Position numbers and translations under genes: made by a program | In this document: piece by piece, positions 52,181-62,325 of the stretch | Numbering within the stretch: position 1 is the first letter of the stretch | How the letters are laid out: each line of letters starts with the position of its first letter | Source: Marivita geojedonensis | GTDB taxonomy: Bacteria > Pseudomonadota > Alphaproteobacteria > Rhodobacterales > Rhodobacteraceae | Length of the DNA stretch: 64,000 bases | Reading direction: 5' to 3' | Assembly (NCBI RefSeq): GCF_002115805.1 | Contig: NZ_JFKC01000004.1 | Coordinates: 62,001 to 126,000, forward strand | The notes under the pieces: generated by a model | The model's input: the letters and a program-made list of their open reading frames with translations, nothing else | What the model was told of the DNA's origin: nothing | Databases searched by the model: none

Positions 52181-53482
52181 ATGCCGCAATTCCTGTCCAC
52201 GAAAGATGCCGATTTCGAAAGCCGCTTTGCCGCGCTGCTGAGCGCCAAGCGCGAGGACAGCCCGGATGTGGACGACGTGGTTGCGGGGATCATTGCGGAT
52301 GTGCGGGCGCGCGGCGATGACGCGGTGCTTGAACTGACGGCGAAATTCGATCGGCTGGACCTGACCGCAGCCCAGATGCGCGTGTCAGAGGCAGAGATCG
52401 ACGCCGAGATCGCCAAGGTGCCCGAGGCCGAGCGTGTGGCGCTGGAAACGGCGGCAGAGCGCATCCGCGCTTACCATACCCGGCAGATGCCAAAGGACGA
52501 AATGTGGACCGATCCGGACGGAGCCACATTGGGCTGGCGCTGGACGGCCGTTTCGGCAGCAGGGCTTTACGTGCCCGGCGGGCTGGCCAGCTATCCGTCC
52601 TCGGTCCTGATGAACGCGGTCCCTGCCAAGGTGGCGGGGGTCAAGCGGCTGGCGGTGACTGTGCCCACGCCGGATGGGGTGATCAACCCGCTGGTGATGA
52701 TGGCCTGCCGCATTGCCGGTGTAAATGAGGTCTACCGCATCGGTGGCGCGCAGGCGGTTGCGGCGCTGGCCTACGGGACTGAGACCATCGCGCCGGTGGA
52801 CAAGATCACCGGGCCGGGCAACGCCTTTGTTGCGGCGGCAAAGCGCCGGGTCTTCGGCAAGGTGGGGATCGACATGATCGCCGGGCCGTCGGAGATCCTC
52901 GTGATTGCGGATGGCGAGAATGACCCGGACTGGATTGCTTTGGACCTGATGTCTCAGGCGGAACACGACGAGAGCGCGCAGTCTTTGCTGATCACCACCG
53001 ATGCTGCCTTTGGTCAGGCGGTGGCGGACGCGGTCGAGAAGCGGCTGGAAACGCTGGAACGCCGCGCGATTGCCGGGGCAAGCTGGCGCGATTTCGGCGC
53101 GGTGATCACCGTGCGGGATCTGGATGAGGCGGCGGCGCTCTGTGACCGGATCGCGCCGGAACATCTGGAACTTTGTGTCGACGATCCCGACGCGCTGTCC
53201 GCGAAGATCACCCATGCCGGCGCGATCTTCCTTGGTCAGTGGACGCCCGAGGCCATCGGCGATTATGTCGGCGGTCCGAACCACGTACTGCCCACGGCGC
53301 GGTCGGCGCGGTTCTCGTCCGGTCTGTCGGTGCTGGATTTTCTCAAACGGACAACGCTGGCGAAAATGTCGCCCGACGCGTTGCGGGCGATCGGTCCGGC
53401 GGCGGAAACGCTGGCCCGGTCGGAATCGCTCGAGGCGCACGGGCTGTCGGTGACGGCACGTCTGCGCAAGCTCAACGGCTGA
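52181..53482 (+). CDS. hisD: Histidinol dehydrogenase
   Basis: This 433-residue zinc enzyme makes the last two oxidations of histidine synthesis. Signatures are GWRWTAVSAAGLYVPGGLASYPSSVLMN, IGGAQAVAALAYGTETI, KITGPGNAFVAAAKRRVFG, GIDMIAGPSEILVIAD and QAEHDESAQ; the C-terminal HAGAIFLG and GPNHVLPT zinc and active residues are present. GGAGG lies upstream of the ATG. Confidence 0.97.
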   Translation: MPQFLSTKDADFESRFAALLSAKREDSPDVDDVVAGIIADVRARGDDAVLELTAKFDRLDLTAAQMRVSEAEIDAEIAKVPEAERVALETAAERIRAYHTRQMPKDEMWTDPDGATLGWRWTAVSAAGLYVPGGLASYPSSVLMNAVPAKVAGVKRLAVTVPTPDGVINPLVMMACRIAGVNEVYRIGGAQAVAALAYGTETIAPVDKITGPGNAFVAAAKRRVFGKVGIDMIAGPSEILVIADGENDPDWIALDLMSQAEHDESAQSLLITTDAAFGQAVADAVEKRLETLERRAIAGASWRDFGAVITVRDLDEAAALCDRIAPEHLELCVDDPDALSAKITHAGAIFLGQWTPEAIGDYVGGPNHVLPTARSARFSSGLSVLDFLKRTTLAKMSPDALRAIGPAAETLARSESLEAHGLSVTARLRKLNG

Positions 53483-53539
53483 TCTTTCCCACAGTCCTCA
53501 GATGCGGTAGCGATTGGCGGACCAAGCAAGAGGTGCGCG

Positions 53540-54946
53540 ATGATCCCGGTTCAGGGTTTTGCAGGCCATCAGGTGGCCGTGTTGGGTTTGGGCCGATCCG
53601 GCCTGTCTGCAGCGCGGGCCCTGCGCGAAGGCGGGGCGACGGCGGTGTGCTGGGATGACAACCCCAAAGCCCGCGAGGCTGCTGAGGCCGAAGGATTCGA
53701 AACCCGCGAGTTGACCCGCGATGGCGCCTTCGACGAGATTGCCTGCCTGATCGTCAGTCCCGGCATCCCGCATCTCTACCCGACACCGAATCCGGTGATC
53801 GCCAAAGCCTGGGCGGCGGGTGTGCCGGTGGATAATGACATCGGCCTGTTTTTCCGGTCCCTTGCCACCAGAGAGTGGGACGAGTTCGACACAGCGCCGC
53901 GCGTGATCGCGGTGACCGGGTCCAACGGCAAGTCCACCACCTCGGCGCTGATCCATCACATCCTTTCGACCACCGACCGGCACAGCCAGTTGGCGGGTAA
54001 TATCGGGCGCGGTGTTCTGGACATCGATCCTCCGGGCGATGGCGATGTGGTGGTGCTGGAGCTGTCCAGTTACCAAACCGATCTGGCCCGTGCGTTGACC
54101 CCCGATGTGGCGGTGTTCACCAACCTGTCGCCGGACCACCTTGACCGGCACGCCGGGCTGGGCGGGTATTTCGCGGCCAAGCGCCGGCTCTTTGCCGAAG
54201 GCGGACCGGACCGTGCGGTGATCGGTGTGGACGAGAACGAAGGGCTGTATATTGCCAACCAGCTCTCCGAAGGGCCGGGCGATGATCGGGTGATCCGCGT
54301 GTCCTCGGGTCAGAAGTTGACTGGGCCGGGCTGGCATGTCTATGCGCGAAAGGGGTTCCTGACCGAGTGGCGCAAGGGCAAACAGGTCGGCTCAATCGAC
54401 CTGCGCGAAATCAAGGGCTTGCCCGGTGCCCACAACCATCAGAATGCCTGCGCCGCCTATGCGGCCACGCGCGCGCTGGGCGTTGCCCCGCGCCAGATCG
54501 AAGCCGCGATGACGTCGTTTGCCGGTCTGCCGCATCGCAGCCAAATCATCGCTGAGAAAAACGGCGTGACCTTTGTGAACGACAGCAAGGCCACCAACGT
54601 GGATTCCGCGCTGAAGGCGTTGCAGGCGTTCAAGAACATCCGCTGGATCTGTGGTGGGTTGCAAAAGGAAGGGGGGCTTGATGCGCTGGCCCCCGGTTTT
54701 GACCATGTGCGCAAGGCCTACGTCATCGGACGCGAGGCGGACGGGTTTGCGGTGCAACTGACCGGCGTCGAGGCTGAAGCCTGTGGAACGATGGAGGTTG
54801 CTGTGGCCCGCGCCGCTGCCGAGGCGGAACCGGGCGACGTGGTGCTGCTGGCACCTGCGGCGGCGAGCTTTGACCAGTACGACAGCTTTGAAAAACGCGG
54901 CGAGGATTTCGCCGCGCGGGTGCAAGCGGCTCTGGCCCAGCTCTAG
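53540..54946 (+). CDS. murD: UDP-N-acetylmuramoylalanine-D-glutamate ligase
   Basis: This 468-residue ATP-dependent ligase adds D-glutamate to UDP-MurNAc-Ala. The P-loop is [14 protein letters not shown], the ELSSYQ motif and [11 protein letters not shown] are present, and the C-terminal domain has NDSKATN and [25 protein letters not shown] precedes the ATG. Its TAG stop shares the palindrome CTAG with the stop of the convergent gene. Confidence 0.97.
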   Translation: MIPVQGFAGHQVAVLGLGRSGLSAARALREGGATAVCWDDNPKAREAAEAEGFETRELTRDGAFDEIACLIVSPGIPHLYPTPNPVIAKAWAAGVPVDNDIGLFFRSLATREWDEFDTAPRVIAVTGSNGKSTTSALIHHILSTTDRHSQLAGNIGRGVLDIDPPGDGDVVVLELSSYQTDLARALTPDVAVFTNLSPDHLDRHAGLGGYFAAKRRLFAEGGPDRAVIGVDENEGLYIANQLSEGPGDDRVIRVSSGQKLTGPGWHVYARKGFLTEWRKGKQVGSIDLREIKGLPGAHNHQNACAAYAATRALGVAPRQIEAAMTSFAGLPHRSQIIAEKNGVTFVNDSKATNVDSALKALQAFKNIRWICGGLQKEGGLDALAPGFDHVRKAYVIGREADGFAVQLTGVEAEACGTMEVAVARAAAEAEPGDVVLLAPAAASFDQYDSFEKRGEDFAARVQAALAQL

Positions 54947-55611
54947 CTGGCGGATCGGGCGGGTGGCGTGCGCAGCTCGTGCATCAGACCTGCCTTGACC
55001 GCATCGGCATGGATCACACCCAGCTGCGCGGGAACCTTCTTCAGATCGAGGATATAGGCGATGGCAAAGCGGTGCATGCCGCCGCCGTCGCGCAGCGGGG
55101 TGCCGTCCCGCGCGATGTGCACAAGGATGCCGCCCTGTTCACCGCGTGTCTGATTGACGCTGCCATGCGGACGCAGCGTGCCGGTGCGCTGGGCTTCCTC
55201 GTAAATTCGGTCGAGCCGTTCATAACGCGCGATCAGGTCCTCGCGGGTGTGGCAGCCGTCGATGCGACCCTTCTCGTCGATCTGCCTGAGCATCCAGTCG
55301 AACAGGTCGGTTTGCTGCCAGGGCACACCGCGTTCGAAATGGTCACGGATGCTGTCGAGCTTGATCTGGCTGCCGAAGGGTTTGCGGGACTGATCCCAGT
55401 CGCCACCCGCGACCAACCCGGAATGACGCCGCCGGTACCGGGGCGCGCCGTTCTCGGGATCGGGCTTGTACCAATGCGTCACGTCACGGGCGCGGACCCA
55501 GATCAGCTCGTCGCTCTGAGGGGCGTCCGCCCCATAGCGCAGCCGGTTGGTAAGGTCGCGCAGAACCTTGACCGGCACGCCCGCGCGGATTGATTTGCGC
55601 AGATCACTCAT
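54943..55611 (-). CDS. Uncharacterised GxHR-motif protein, downstream member of a tandem pair
   Basis: This 222-residue protein is a paralog of its upstream neighbour. Shared patterns are RRHSGxV and GDWD (61-73 here), a tryptophan/threonine region near residue 98, a Y-x2-(I/L)D(R/A) helix, and the C-terminal VHI.R.G.P...G..HR..IA..L.L..(V/I)PAQLGV.H (H180, R181). The GxHR core is reminiscent of ParB/sulfiredoxin-like folds, where the His-Arg lies in a phosphate-binding helix; this is a guess by motif only. No signal peptide or membrane helix. Its start overlaps the upstream gene as ATGA. Confidence 0.75.
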   Translation of the reverse strand: MSDLRKSIRAGVPVKVLRDLTNRLRYGADAPQSDELIWVRARDVTHWYKPDPENGAPRYRRRHSGLVAGGDWDQSRKPFGSQIKLDSIRDHFERGVPWQQTDLFDWMLRQIDEKGRIDGCHTREDLIARYERLDRIYEEAQRTGTLRPHGSVNQTRGEQGGILVHIARDGTPLRDGGGMHRFAIAYILDLKKVPAQLGVIHADAVKAGLMHELRTPPARSAS

Positions 55612-56270
55612 GCCGGTGCATCCCGATATTGGGCGAGCGCATTGCTTGCCAGCGCGTCCGGATGCACCACTCCAAGCTGTGCCGGGATGCGGGTCAGCCC
55701 CAACGCGCGGGCGATGCCCACGCGATGATTGCCGATAGCGCCGAAGATCGGGTCTCCGTTGCGGTCGATATGAACAAACACGCCTTCCGGCAGTCGCGGC
55801 CCGGTGCGGGAGGGAACGGTGTCGTCGCGATAGTCATTATCCCGAATGTCCGAATAAAGAGCGTCGATCTTTTGGTATCTTGCAATAATGTCGGCAAGGG
55901 AGCGACAGCTGTCGAATGGTCCCCGTTCCGCAATCATTGCCTGCATCCGGTCGTAGATGCCGGTCTCTTCCCAGGACTTCCCATCGCGGAAATGCGCCAG
56001 ACAGGCGGCAACCTTCCAGGAGAGGTCGGTGGGTTCGGTGTTCCGATCCCAGTCCCCTTCGATCACCATGCCGGAATGGCGGCGTTTGAAATCCGGAGTC
56101 TGCGCGGCGTTCCGCGTGTAGATTCGGGTCAGGTTTCGTGGATCGATCCAGATCCGTTCCTGCGCAATGGGGGCGTCGCTGCCTTTGAGGGCGCGGTTTG
56201 CCAGATCGCGCAGCGGCCCGCGCAAGAGGGCGAGCGGAGCTTTGGGAACGGAGGAGGGTGCGCGGGACAT
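55608..56270 (-). CDS. Uncharacterised GxHR-motif protein, upstream member of a tandem pair
   Basis: This 221-residue protein carries the same pattern as the following gene: RRHSG (63-67), GDWD (72-75), ETGIYDRM near 102-109, and G180-N-H182-R183 followed by VGIARALGLTRIPAQLGVVHPDAL. Overall the two proteins differ at most positions, so the duplication is old. The start at 56270 is chosen because upstream codons run into the next gene's control region. Located on the minus strand between murD and ftsW. Function unknown. Confidence 0.75.
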   Translation of the reverse strand: MSRAPSSVPKAPLALLRGPLRDLANRALKGSDAPIAQERIWIDPRNLTRIYTRNAAQTPDFKRRHSGMVIEGDWDRNTEPTDLSWKVAACLAHFRDGKSWEETGIYDRMQAMIAERGPFDSCRSLADIIARYQKIDALYSDIRDNDYRDDTVPSRTGPRLPEGVFVHIDRNGDPIFGAIGNHRVGIARALGLTRIPAQLGVVHPDALASNALAQYRDAPA

Positions 56271-56302
56271 GCGCGCAGATGTGTAACAGGACGATGATGG
56301 AT

Positions 56303-57484
56303 TCAAGACAAAGCCGTGATGGCACGGCCTGCGGCGACACCCGAACTCCACGCCCACTGGAAGTTGTAGCCGCCCAGCCAGCCGGTCACATCCACCGCTT
56401 CTCCGATCATGTAGAGCCCCGGCACATCGCGCGACATCATTGTTTTGCTGTCGATCCGGTCGGTGCTGATCCCGCCAAGCGTGACCTCGGCGGTGCGGTA
56501 GCCTTCGCTTCCTGTGGGTGTCAGCGTCCAGTGGCGGAGGCGGTCGGAGAGTTCGTCGATGCGCTTGTCCGACAGATCGCCGACATTGCCGCCCAGAGGC
56601 AGGTCGGAAGAGAGGTGAGTGACCAGCCGTTCAGGCAGCACCTCGGCCAGAGCGGTGGTGACGTTGCGTTTGCCGTGTGCCTGACGCGCCGACTTCAGGC
56701 TCACTGTCAGATCGTGCCCGGGCAGAAGGTTGATGCTGATGCTGTCACCCTCTTTCCAGTAGCTAGAGATCTGCAGCACCGCAGGCCCGCTGAGGCCGCG
56801 ATGGGTAAAGAGCACCGCCTCTTCGAAAGCAGTCCCGTTGGTTTCCGCAATGACCGGGGTCGACACACCGGAGATTGCGGCGAAGCGCTGGTACGAAAAG
56901 GTCAGCGGCACAAGGGCAGGGCGGGTGTCGGTGATGGCATGTCCGAACTGCCGCGCGATTTCATAGGCGAGACCTGTGGCGCCCATCTTGGGGATCGACT
57001 TGCCCCCGGTCGCAAGCACGAGGTTGCGGGCAGAAAGAGTTGTGCGTTTTCCCTCGCGCTCGAGCTGCGCGGTGAAACGCGTGCCGTCATGGCTCAGATC
57101 AGCCAGCGCGGTCTGCAACCATAACTCAGCTCCCGCCTGCGCCATCTCGGCGCGCAGCATCTCGACGATCTGGGTTGCCTTGTCATCGCAGAAGAGCTGC
57201 CCAAGCGTCTTTTCGTGCCATGCGATCCTGTGGCGGTCCACGAGGTCGAGGAAATCCCACTGGGTGTACCGGCTGAGTGCCGATTTGTGGAAATGCGGGT
57301 TCTGGCCCAGAAACCGTGACGGATCGGTGTGCATGTTGGTGAAGTTGCAGCGCCCGCCGCCCGAAATGCGGATCTTCTCGCCCGGGGCCTTGGCATGATC
57401 GATGACAAGCGTCGATGGGCCGGCATGTGCCGCGCACATCATGCCAGCCGCTCCGGCCCCCAGAATTAACGTGTTCACCTGCAT
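56303..57484 (-). CDS. BaiN/HI0933-type FAD-dependent oxidoreductase
   Basis: This 393-residue flavoprotein has the dinucleotide motif LILGAGAAGMMCA, ISGGGRCNFTN, LVLATGGKSIPKMGATG, and the C-terminal EAVDVTGWLGGYNFQWAWSSG, all typical of the HI0933/BaiN family. Members reduce flavins or other substrates with NAD(P)H; the natural substrate is unclear. It is in the minus-strand insert within the mur/fts cluster and is divergent from ftsW. Confidence 0.92.
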   Translation of the reverse strand: MQVNTLILGAGAAGMMCAAHAGPSTLVIDHAKAPGEKIRISGGGRCNFTNMHTDPSRFLGQNPHFHKSALSRYTQWDFLDLVDRHRIAWHEKTLGQLFCDDKATQIVEMLRAEMAQAGAELWLQTALADLSHDGTRFTAQLEREGKRTTLSARNLVLATGGKSIPKMGATGLAYEIARQFGHAITDTRPALVPLTFSYQRFAAISGVSTPVIAETNGTAFEEAVLFTHRGLSGPAVLQISSYWKEGDSISINLLPGHDLTVSLKSARQAHGKRNVTTALAEVLPERLVTHLSSDLPLGGNVGDLSDKRIDELSDRLRHWTLTPTGSEGYRTAEVTLGGISTDRIDSKTMMSRDVPGLYMIGEAVDVTGWLGGYNFQWAWSSGVAAGRAITALS

Positions 57485-57627
57485 GATCCGTACCCATCAC
57501 GGAATGGAGGCGCGTTCAAGGGGACTTGAGCGAATCATTCCTCTGGATCGAGCGAATCATATCGGGTAGGGTGTGCGCAGAGACCCGGGAAAACACGGGC
57601 GACAGAGGCAGAAATAGCGGTGAAACC

Positions 57628-58794
57628 ATGACAGAGATGGTCTATGGCGCGGTGCCGACCCGTGCGGGCGAACCTGTGTTGCCGAAGTGGTGGCGCACGG
57701 TCGACAAATGGTCCTTGTCCTGCATCCTGATCCTCTTCGGTATCGGCATCCTGCTTGGTCTGGCGGCCTCGCCACCACTGGCCGAGCGTAACGGGTTTGC
57801 CGCGTTTCACTACGTTCAGCGGCAGGCCGTGTTTGGCGGTTTGGCGCTGTGTGTGATGATTTTTGTCTCGATGCTGGGCCCGATTGTGGTGCGCCGGCTG
57901 GCTGTGCTGGGGTTTATCGCGGCCTTTATCGCATTGAGCATGCTGCCTTTCTTCGGCACTGACTTCGGCAAAGGCGCGGTGCGCTGGTATTCGCTGGGAT
58001 TTGCGTCGGTTCAGCCGTCCGAGTTCCTGAAACCCACCTTCGTCATCGTTGCGGCCTGGCTTTTGGCGGCCAGCCAGGAGTTGGGTGGCCCGCCCGGAAA
58101 GACGCTGTCATTTGCATTGACGGTCAGCATCGTTCTGATGCTGGCGCTTCAGCCTGACTTCGGACAGGCGTGCCTTGTGCTGTTTGGCTGGGGCGTGATG
58201 TATTTCGTCGCCGGCGCGCCGATGCTGCTGTTGATGATCATGGCTGGCCTCGTGGTGTTTGCGGGAACGATTGCCTATCAGAACTCCGAGCACTTTGCGC
58301 GACGCATCGACGGGTTCCTCAGCCCGGAGGTCGATCCGACAACCCAGCTGGGCTACGCGACAAACGCCATACGTGAAGGTGGATTTCTCGGCGTCGGTGT
58401 CGGCGAGGGACAGGTGAAATGGTCACTCCCCGATGCACATACAGACTTCATCATCGCCGTGGCCGCCGAGGAATATGGCCTTGTCCTCGTTCTCATCATC
58501 ATCGCGCTGTACGCCACGATCGTGGTGCGGTCGCTGCTGCGCCTGATGCGTGAACGCGATCCTTTCATCCGGCTTGCGGGCACCGGTCTGGCCTGCATGT
58601 TCGGGGTGCAGGCGATGATCAACATGGGCGTTGCCGTGCGCCTCCTGCCGGCCAAGGGCATGACGCTTCCCTTCGTCAGCTATGGCGGGTCGTCGCTGAT
58701 TGCGGGTGGCATCGCCGTGGGGATGCTTCTGGCCTTTACCCGGACCCGACCACAGGGCGAAATCGGCGATATCTTGCGGGGACGGTTGCGCTAA
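57628..58794 (+). CDS. ftsW: Peptidoglycan glycosyltransferase FtsW
   Basis: This 388-residue SEDS-family membrane protein polymerises septal peptidoglycan with its partner FtsI. About ten helices; the signatures are GKGAVRWYSLGFASVQPSEFLKP, QPDFGQA and the C-terminal GLPFVSYGGSS variant (TLPFVSYGGSSLIAGG). The start at 57628 begins the family region. murG follows 89 bp later. Confidence 0.96.
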   Translation: MTEMVYGAVPTRAGEPVLPKWWRTVDKWSLSCILILFGIGILLGLAASPPLAERNGFAAFHYVQRQAVFGGLALCVMIFVSMLGPIVVRRLAVLGFIAAFIALSMLPFFGTDFGKGAVRWYSLGFASVQPSEFLKPTFVIVAAWLLAASQELGGPPGKTLSFALTVSIVLMLALQPDFGQACLVLFGWGVMYFVAGAPMLLLMIMAGLVVFAGTIAYQNSEHFARRIDGFLSPEVDPTTQLGYATNAIREGGFLGVGVGEGQVKWSLPDAHTDFIIAVAAEEYGLVLVLIIIALYATIVVRSLLRLMRERDPFIRLAGTGLACMFGVQAMINMGVAVRLLPAKGMTLPFVSYGGSSLIAGGIAVGMLLAFTRTRPQGEIGDILRGRLR

Positions 58795-58883
58795 GGCCCG
58801 TATGTGGGGGCAATCGCGCCCGGCTTTGTTGACAAACGCGGCCTGGACAGGTCTCTGTGCCTCAATCCTTGGGCGGGGAAACC

Positions 58884-60002
58884 ATGAGCAAACCCTATCT
58901 TGTCATCGCAGCCGGAGGGACCGGCGGTCACATGTTTCCGGCGCAGGCGCTGGCCGAGGTCATGCTGCGCCGGGGCTGGCGTGTGAAACTGTCCACTGAC
59001 GCGCGTGGCGCCCGCTATACGGGTGGCTTTCCCCATTCGACCGAGATCGAACAGGTGAGCAGCGCCACCTTTGCGCGGGGCGGGCTGCTGGCCAAGGCGC
59101 TGGTGCCGCTGCGCGTGCTTGGCGGCGTGTTGTCCATGTCGGGCCGGATGTTGCGAGACAAGCCCGATGTGGTCGTGGGTTTCGGGGGCTACCCGTCGAT
59201 TCCCGCGCTGGGCGCGGCTTGGCTGCTGCGGCGCCCGCGGATGATCCACGAACAGAACGGTGTTCTGGGTCGGGTCAATGCGCTTTTTGCCAAGCGGGTG
59301 GACCGTGTCGCCTGTGGAACCTGGCCGACGACCCTGCCGGACGGTGTGGACGGCGTACATGTCGGCAACCCGGTGCGACTGGCGGTAAAGGACCGCGCCG
59401 GTGCCGCCTATATCCCGCCGGGTGACTATCCGATGTCGATCCTGGTGATCGGTGGCAGCCAGGGCGCACGGATCCTTTCGGACGTGGTGCCTCCCGCGAT
59501 TGCATCGCTGCCGCTCGAGACCCTTCAACACCTGCGTGTCAGCCATCAGGCGCGTGATGAAGACGGGGAACGTGTCGCCACGTTCTACGCGGAGCACGGG
59601 ATCAATGCCGATGTACAGCCGTTCTTCAATGACGTGCCCAACCGGATGACCGAAGCACAGCTGGTCATATCCCGCTCAGGCGCATCGAGTGTGGCGGATA
59701 TCTCGGTCATTGGACGCCCGTCGATCCTTATTCCGTATGCCGCCGCCACGGCAGATCATCAGACCGCCAACGCGCGCGGACTGGTCGAGGCCGGGGCCGC
59801 GATCCGCATCCCCGAAAGCAAACTCACCGTCGACAGCCTGGCCGAACAGATCGCGGCGGTTCTGCAAAACCCCGACGCGGCATTGCAGATGTCGCAGGCC
59901 GCTCTCTCTCAGGCCCGCCCCGACGCGGCGCAGGACCTTGCTGCGCTGGTCGAACGGCTGGCCGGACACAACCAGGACCACCCGGAAGGACCACAGGAAT
60001 GA
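58884..60002 (+). CDS. murG: UDP-GlcNAc:undecaprenyl-PP-MurNAc-pentapeptide GlcNAc transferase
   Basis: This 372-residue membrane-associated GT28 enzyme makes lipid II. Signatures are [59 protein letters not shown] and [12 protein letters not shown]. The start is at 58884; nine earlier in-frame codons do not belong to the family. It overlaps murC by 4 bp (ATGA). Confidence 0.97.
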   Translation: MSKPYLVIAAGGTGGHMFPAQALAEVMLRRGWRVKLSTDARGARYTGGFPHSTEIEQVSSATFARGGLLAKALVPLRVLGGVLSMSGRMLRDKPDVVVGFGGYPSIPALGAAWLLRRPRMIHEQNGVLGRVNALFAKRVDRVACGTWPTTLPDGVDGVHVGNPVRLAVKDRAGAAYIPPGDYPMSILVIGGSQGARILSDVVPPAIASLPLETLQHLRVSHQARDEDGERVATFYAEHGINADVQPFFNDVPNRMTEAQLVISRSGASSVADISVIGRPSILIPYAAATADHQTANARGLVEAGAAIRIPESKLTVDSLAEQIAAVLQNPDAALQMSQAALSQARPDAAQDLAALVERLAGHNQDHPEGPQE

Positions 60003-61396
60003 ACGCCGCCACGAAACTGCCCGTCGATATCGGTGCCATCCATTTTGTCGGGATCGGCGGCATTGGCATGTCGGGCATCGCCGAAGTGCTGCTGAACCTC
60101 GGCTACACCGTGCAGGGGTCGGATCTGAAGGCCTCCAAGATCACCAACCGTCTGTCAGAACTGGGCGCGCGGGTGTTCGAAGGGCAGAGGGCCGAGAACC
60201 TTGAGGGGGCGGAGGTGGTTGTAGTGTCGACCGCGATCAAACCGGGCAACCCTGAACTCGATGAGGCGCGCAAGCGTGGCCTGCCGGTGGTGCGCCGCGC
60301 CGACATGCTGGCCGAACTGATGCGGCTCAAGTCGAATATCGCGATTGCCGGCACACACGGCAAGACAACGACCACAACGATGATGGCCGAGCTTATGGTG
60401 GCCGGTGGCTTTGATCCCACCGTGATCAACGGTGGCATCATCCACGCCTACGGCTCCAACGCGCGGATGGGGCAGGGCGAGTGGATGGTGGTCGAGGCGG
60501 ACGAGAGTGACGGGTCATTCAACCGCCTTCCGGCGACCATCGCGGTCGTCACCAATATCGACCCCGAACACATGGAGCATTGGGGTGATTTCGACCGTTT
60601 ACGCCAGGGCTTTCAGGATTTCGTGTCCAATATCCCGTTCTACGGGCTGGCCGTGTGCTGCACGGATCACGACGAGGTGCAGCGGTTGGTGGGCAAGGTC
60701 ACGGACCGCAGGGTTGTGACCTATGGCTTCAACGCGCAGGCTGACGTGCGGGCGATCAACCTGCGGTATGAAAAGGGCGTCGCGCATTTTGACGTGGCGC
60801 TTCAGGCCGAGGGTGACGTGATCGAAGGCTGTACCCTGCCGATGCCGGGGGATCATAACGTGTCCAATGCCCTGTCCGCAGTGGCCGTTGCGCGGCATCT
60901 TGGGATGAAGAAATCCGAGATCCGCGAAGCGCTGGCGGCGTTCGGCGGAGTGAACCGGCGCTTCACCAAGGTGGGTGAATGGAACGGGGTCACCATCATT
61001 GATGATTACGGACATCACCCGGTCGAGATTGCCGCCGTGCTCAAGGCCGCGCGACAGGCGTCGGACGGGCGGGTGATCGCGGTTCACCAGCCGCACCGGT
61101 ATTCGCGTCTGTCGCATCTCTTCGACGATTTCTGCGCCTGTTTCAACGAGGCTGACGTGGTTGCCATCGCGGAAGTGTTCGCTGCGGGCGAGGATCCGAT
61201 CCCCGGAGCCAGCCGGGACGATCTCGTGGCGGGACTGATCCGGCATGGGCACCGACACGCCCGCGCGATCCTCTCTGAGGACGATCTGGAACGTCTGGTC
61301 CGCGAGCAGGCGCGCGACGGGGATATCGTTGTGTGCCTCGGCGCAGGTACGATTTCGGCCTGGGCGAATGGTCTGCCGGAGCGGTTGGCGGGGTAG
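59999..61396 (+). CDS. murC: UDP-N-acetylmuramate-L-alanine ligase
   Basis: This 465-residue ligase adds L-alanine to UDP-MurNAc. The N-terminal domain has [18 protein letters not shown], the P-loop is [17 protein letters not shown], followed by [10 protein letters not shown] and [17 protein letters not shown] lies in the C-terminal domain. Its stop lies at the start of a hairpin. Confidence 0.97.
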   Translation: MNAATKLPVDIGAIHFVGIGGIGMSGIAEVLLNLGYTVQGSDLKASKITNRLSELGARVFEGQRAENLEGAEVVVVSTAIKPGNPELDEARKRGLPVVRRADMLAELMRLKSNIAIAGTHGKTTTTTMMAELMVAGGFDPTVINGGIIHAYGSNARMGQGEWMVVEADESDGSFNRLPATIAVVTNIDPEHMEHWGDFDRLRQGFQDFVSNIPFYGLAVCCTDHDEVQRLVGKVTDRRVVTYGFNAQADVRAINLRYEKGVAHFDVALQAEGDVIEGCTLPMPGDHNVSNALSAVAVARHLGMKKSEIREALAAFGGVNRRFTKVGEWNGVTIIDDYGHHPVEIAAVLKAARQASDGRVIAVHQPHRYSRLSHLFDDFCACFNEADVVAIAEVFAAGEDPIPGASRDDLVAGLIRHGHRHARAILSEDDLERLVREQARDGDIVVCLGAGTISAWANGLPERLAG

Positions 61397-61516
61397 TTCC
61401 TCGCTAGCGGGGAACGTTTCGCATGAGCACAGCGTCCACCGGATCAGCGGTGTTCCTCAGGGTCTGACCGAACGTAAGGATGCGTCGACGCGTTCTCGAT
61501 TTTCGGTTGACCGAAA
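61396..61516 (+). other. Gap after murC: hairpin and a palindrome
   Basis: A 9-bp stem GTTCCTCGC/GCGGGGAAC with one G-T pair (61396-61415) begins on the last base of the murC stop; followed by GTTT only, so at best a weak terminator. A perfect 7-bp inverted repeat TTTCGGT-TG-ACCGAAA is at 61501-61516 and could be a regulator site. The rest of the gap to 61652 shows no gene or clear promoter. Confidence 0.45.
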
Positions 61517-61652
61517 CCGTCGCCCGTGGTGCCACAAGGCTTGCGCGGACATCGCGGCACAGGGGGGCCTCCAATACGTCAATCCGCCCGCGACTTTTAT
61601 TCGTCGCATCGCAGCGCTAGGTCTTGGCAAGACACGACGGGGAGGAGACAGG

Positions 61653-62321
61653 GTGGAACTGAACGCGGATTTTTCGAAGCGGGTGGTGGTGCATTCGGCG
61701 GACATGCCTTGGGTCGCCTCGCCGATGCCCGGCGTGGAGCGGCGTATGCTTGACCGGATCGGCGAGGAAGTCGCTCGGGCCACGTCGATCGTGCGGTACG
61801 CACCGGGCAGCCATTTTTCTGCGCATACTCATACCGGGGGCGAAGAATTTCTGGTGCTGGACGGTGTGTTTCAGGACGAGCATGGCGACTATCCGGCAGG
61901 CACCTATGTGCGCAATCCACCGACCTCGCAGCACACACCCGGAGCCGAAAACGGCTGCACGATTTTCGTGAAGCTCTGGCAGTTCGACCTTGACGACCGC
62001 ACGCAGTTCCGGCGCGACATGGCCGCAGAACTGGGCCCTGTCGAAAACGGGGTTGCGCGGGCGGAGTTGCATCGGGATGCGCGCGAAGTTGTGTCCTATG
62101 TCGTGCTGGAGGCGGGGGCGCAGATTGTTGAGGACGTGGCAGGCGGTGTGGAGCTTTTGCTGCTGGAGGGGGATCTGAGCGAAGGCGATACGCGGCTGAA
62201 GGCCGGATCCTGGCTGCGACTTCCGGACGGGATGGCCCTGCGGGCGGTGGCCGGAGCGGATGGTGCCAGGCTTTGGATGAAGACCGGCCATTTGCCTTAT
62301 GCGCAAGCCCCGGCAGTCTGA
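61653..62321 (+). CDS. Cupin-domain protein, ChrR-like
   Basis: This 222-residue protein starts with GTG, with AGGAG upstream. The first cupin (about 40-110) has [20 protein letters not shown], with likely metal ligands H58, H60, E65 and H94; a second, more divergent cupin-like half follows. The cupin resembles that of ChrR anti-sigma factors, but the zinc-binding N-terminal anti-sigma domain and a sigma gene are absent. Function unknown; 4 bp before the amine-oxidase-like gene. Confidence 0.82.
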   Translation: MELNADFSKRVVVHSADMPWVASPMPGVERRMLDRIGEEVARATSIVRYAPGSHFSAHTHTGGEEFLVLDGVFQDEHGDYPAGTYVRNPPTSQHTPGAENGCTIFVKLWQFDLDDRTQFRRDMAAELGPVENGVARAELHRDAREVVSYVVLEAGAQIVEDVAGGVELLLLEGDLSEGDTRLKAGSWLRLPDGMALRAVAGADGARLWMKTGHLPYAQAPAV

Positions 62322-62325
62322 CCGG

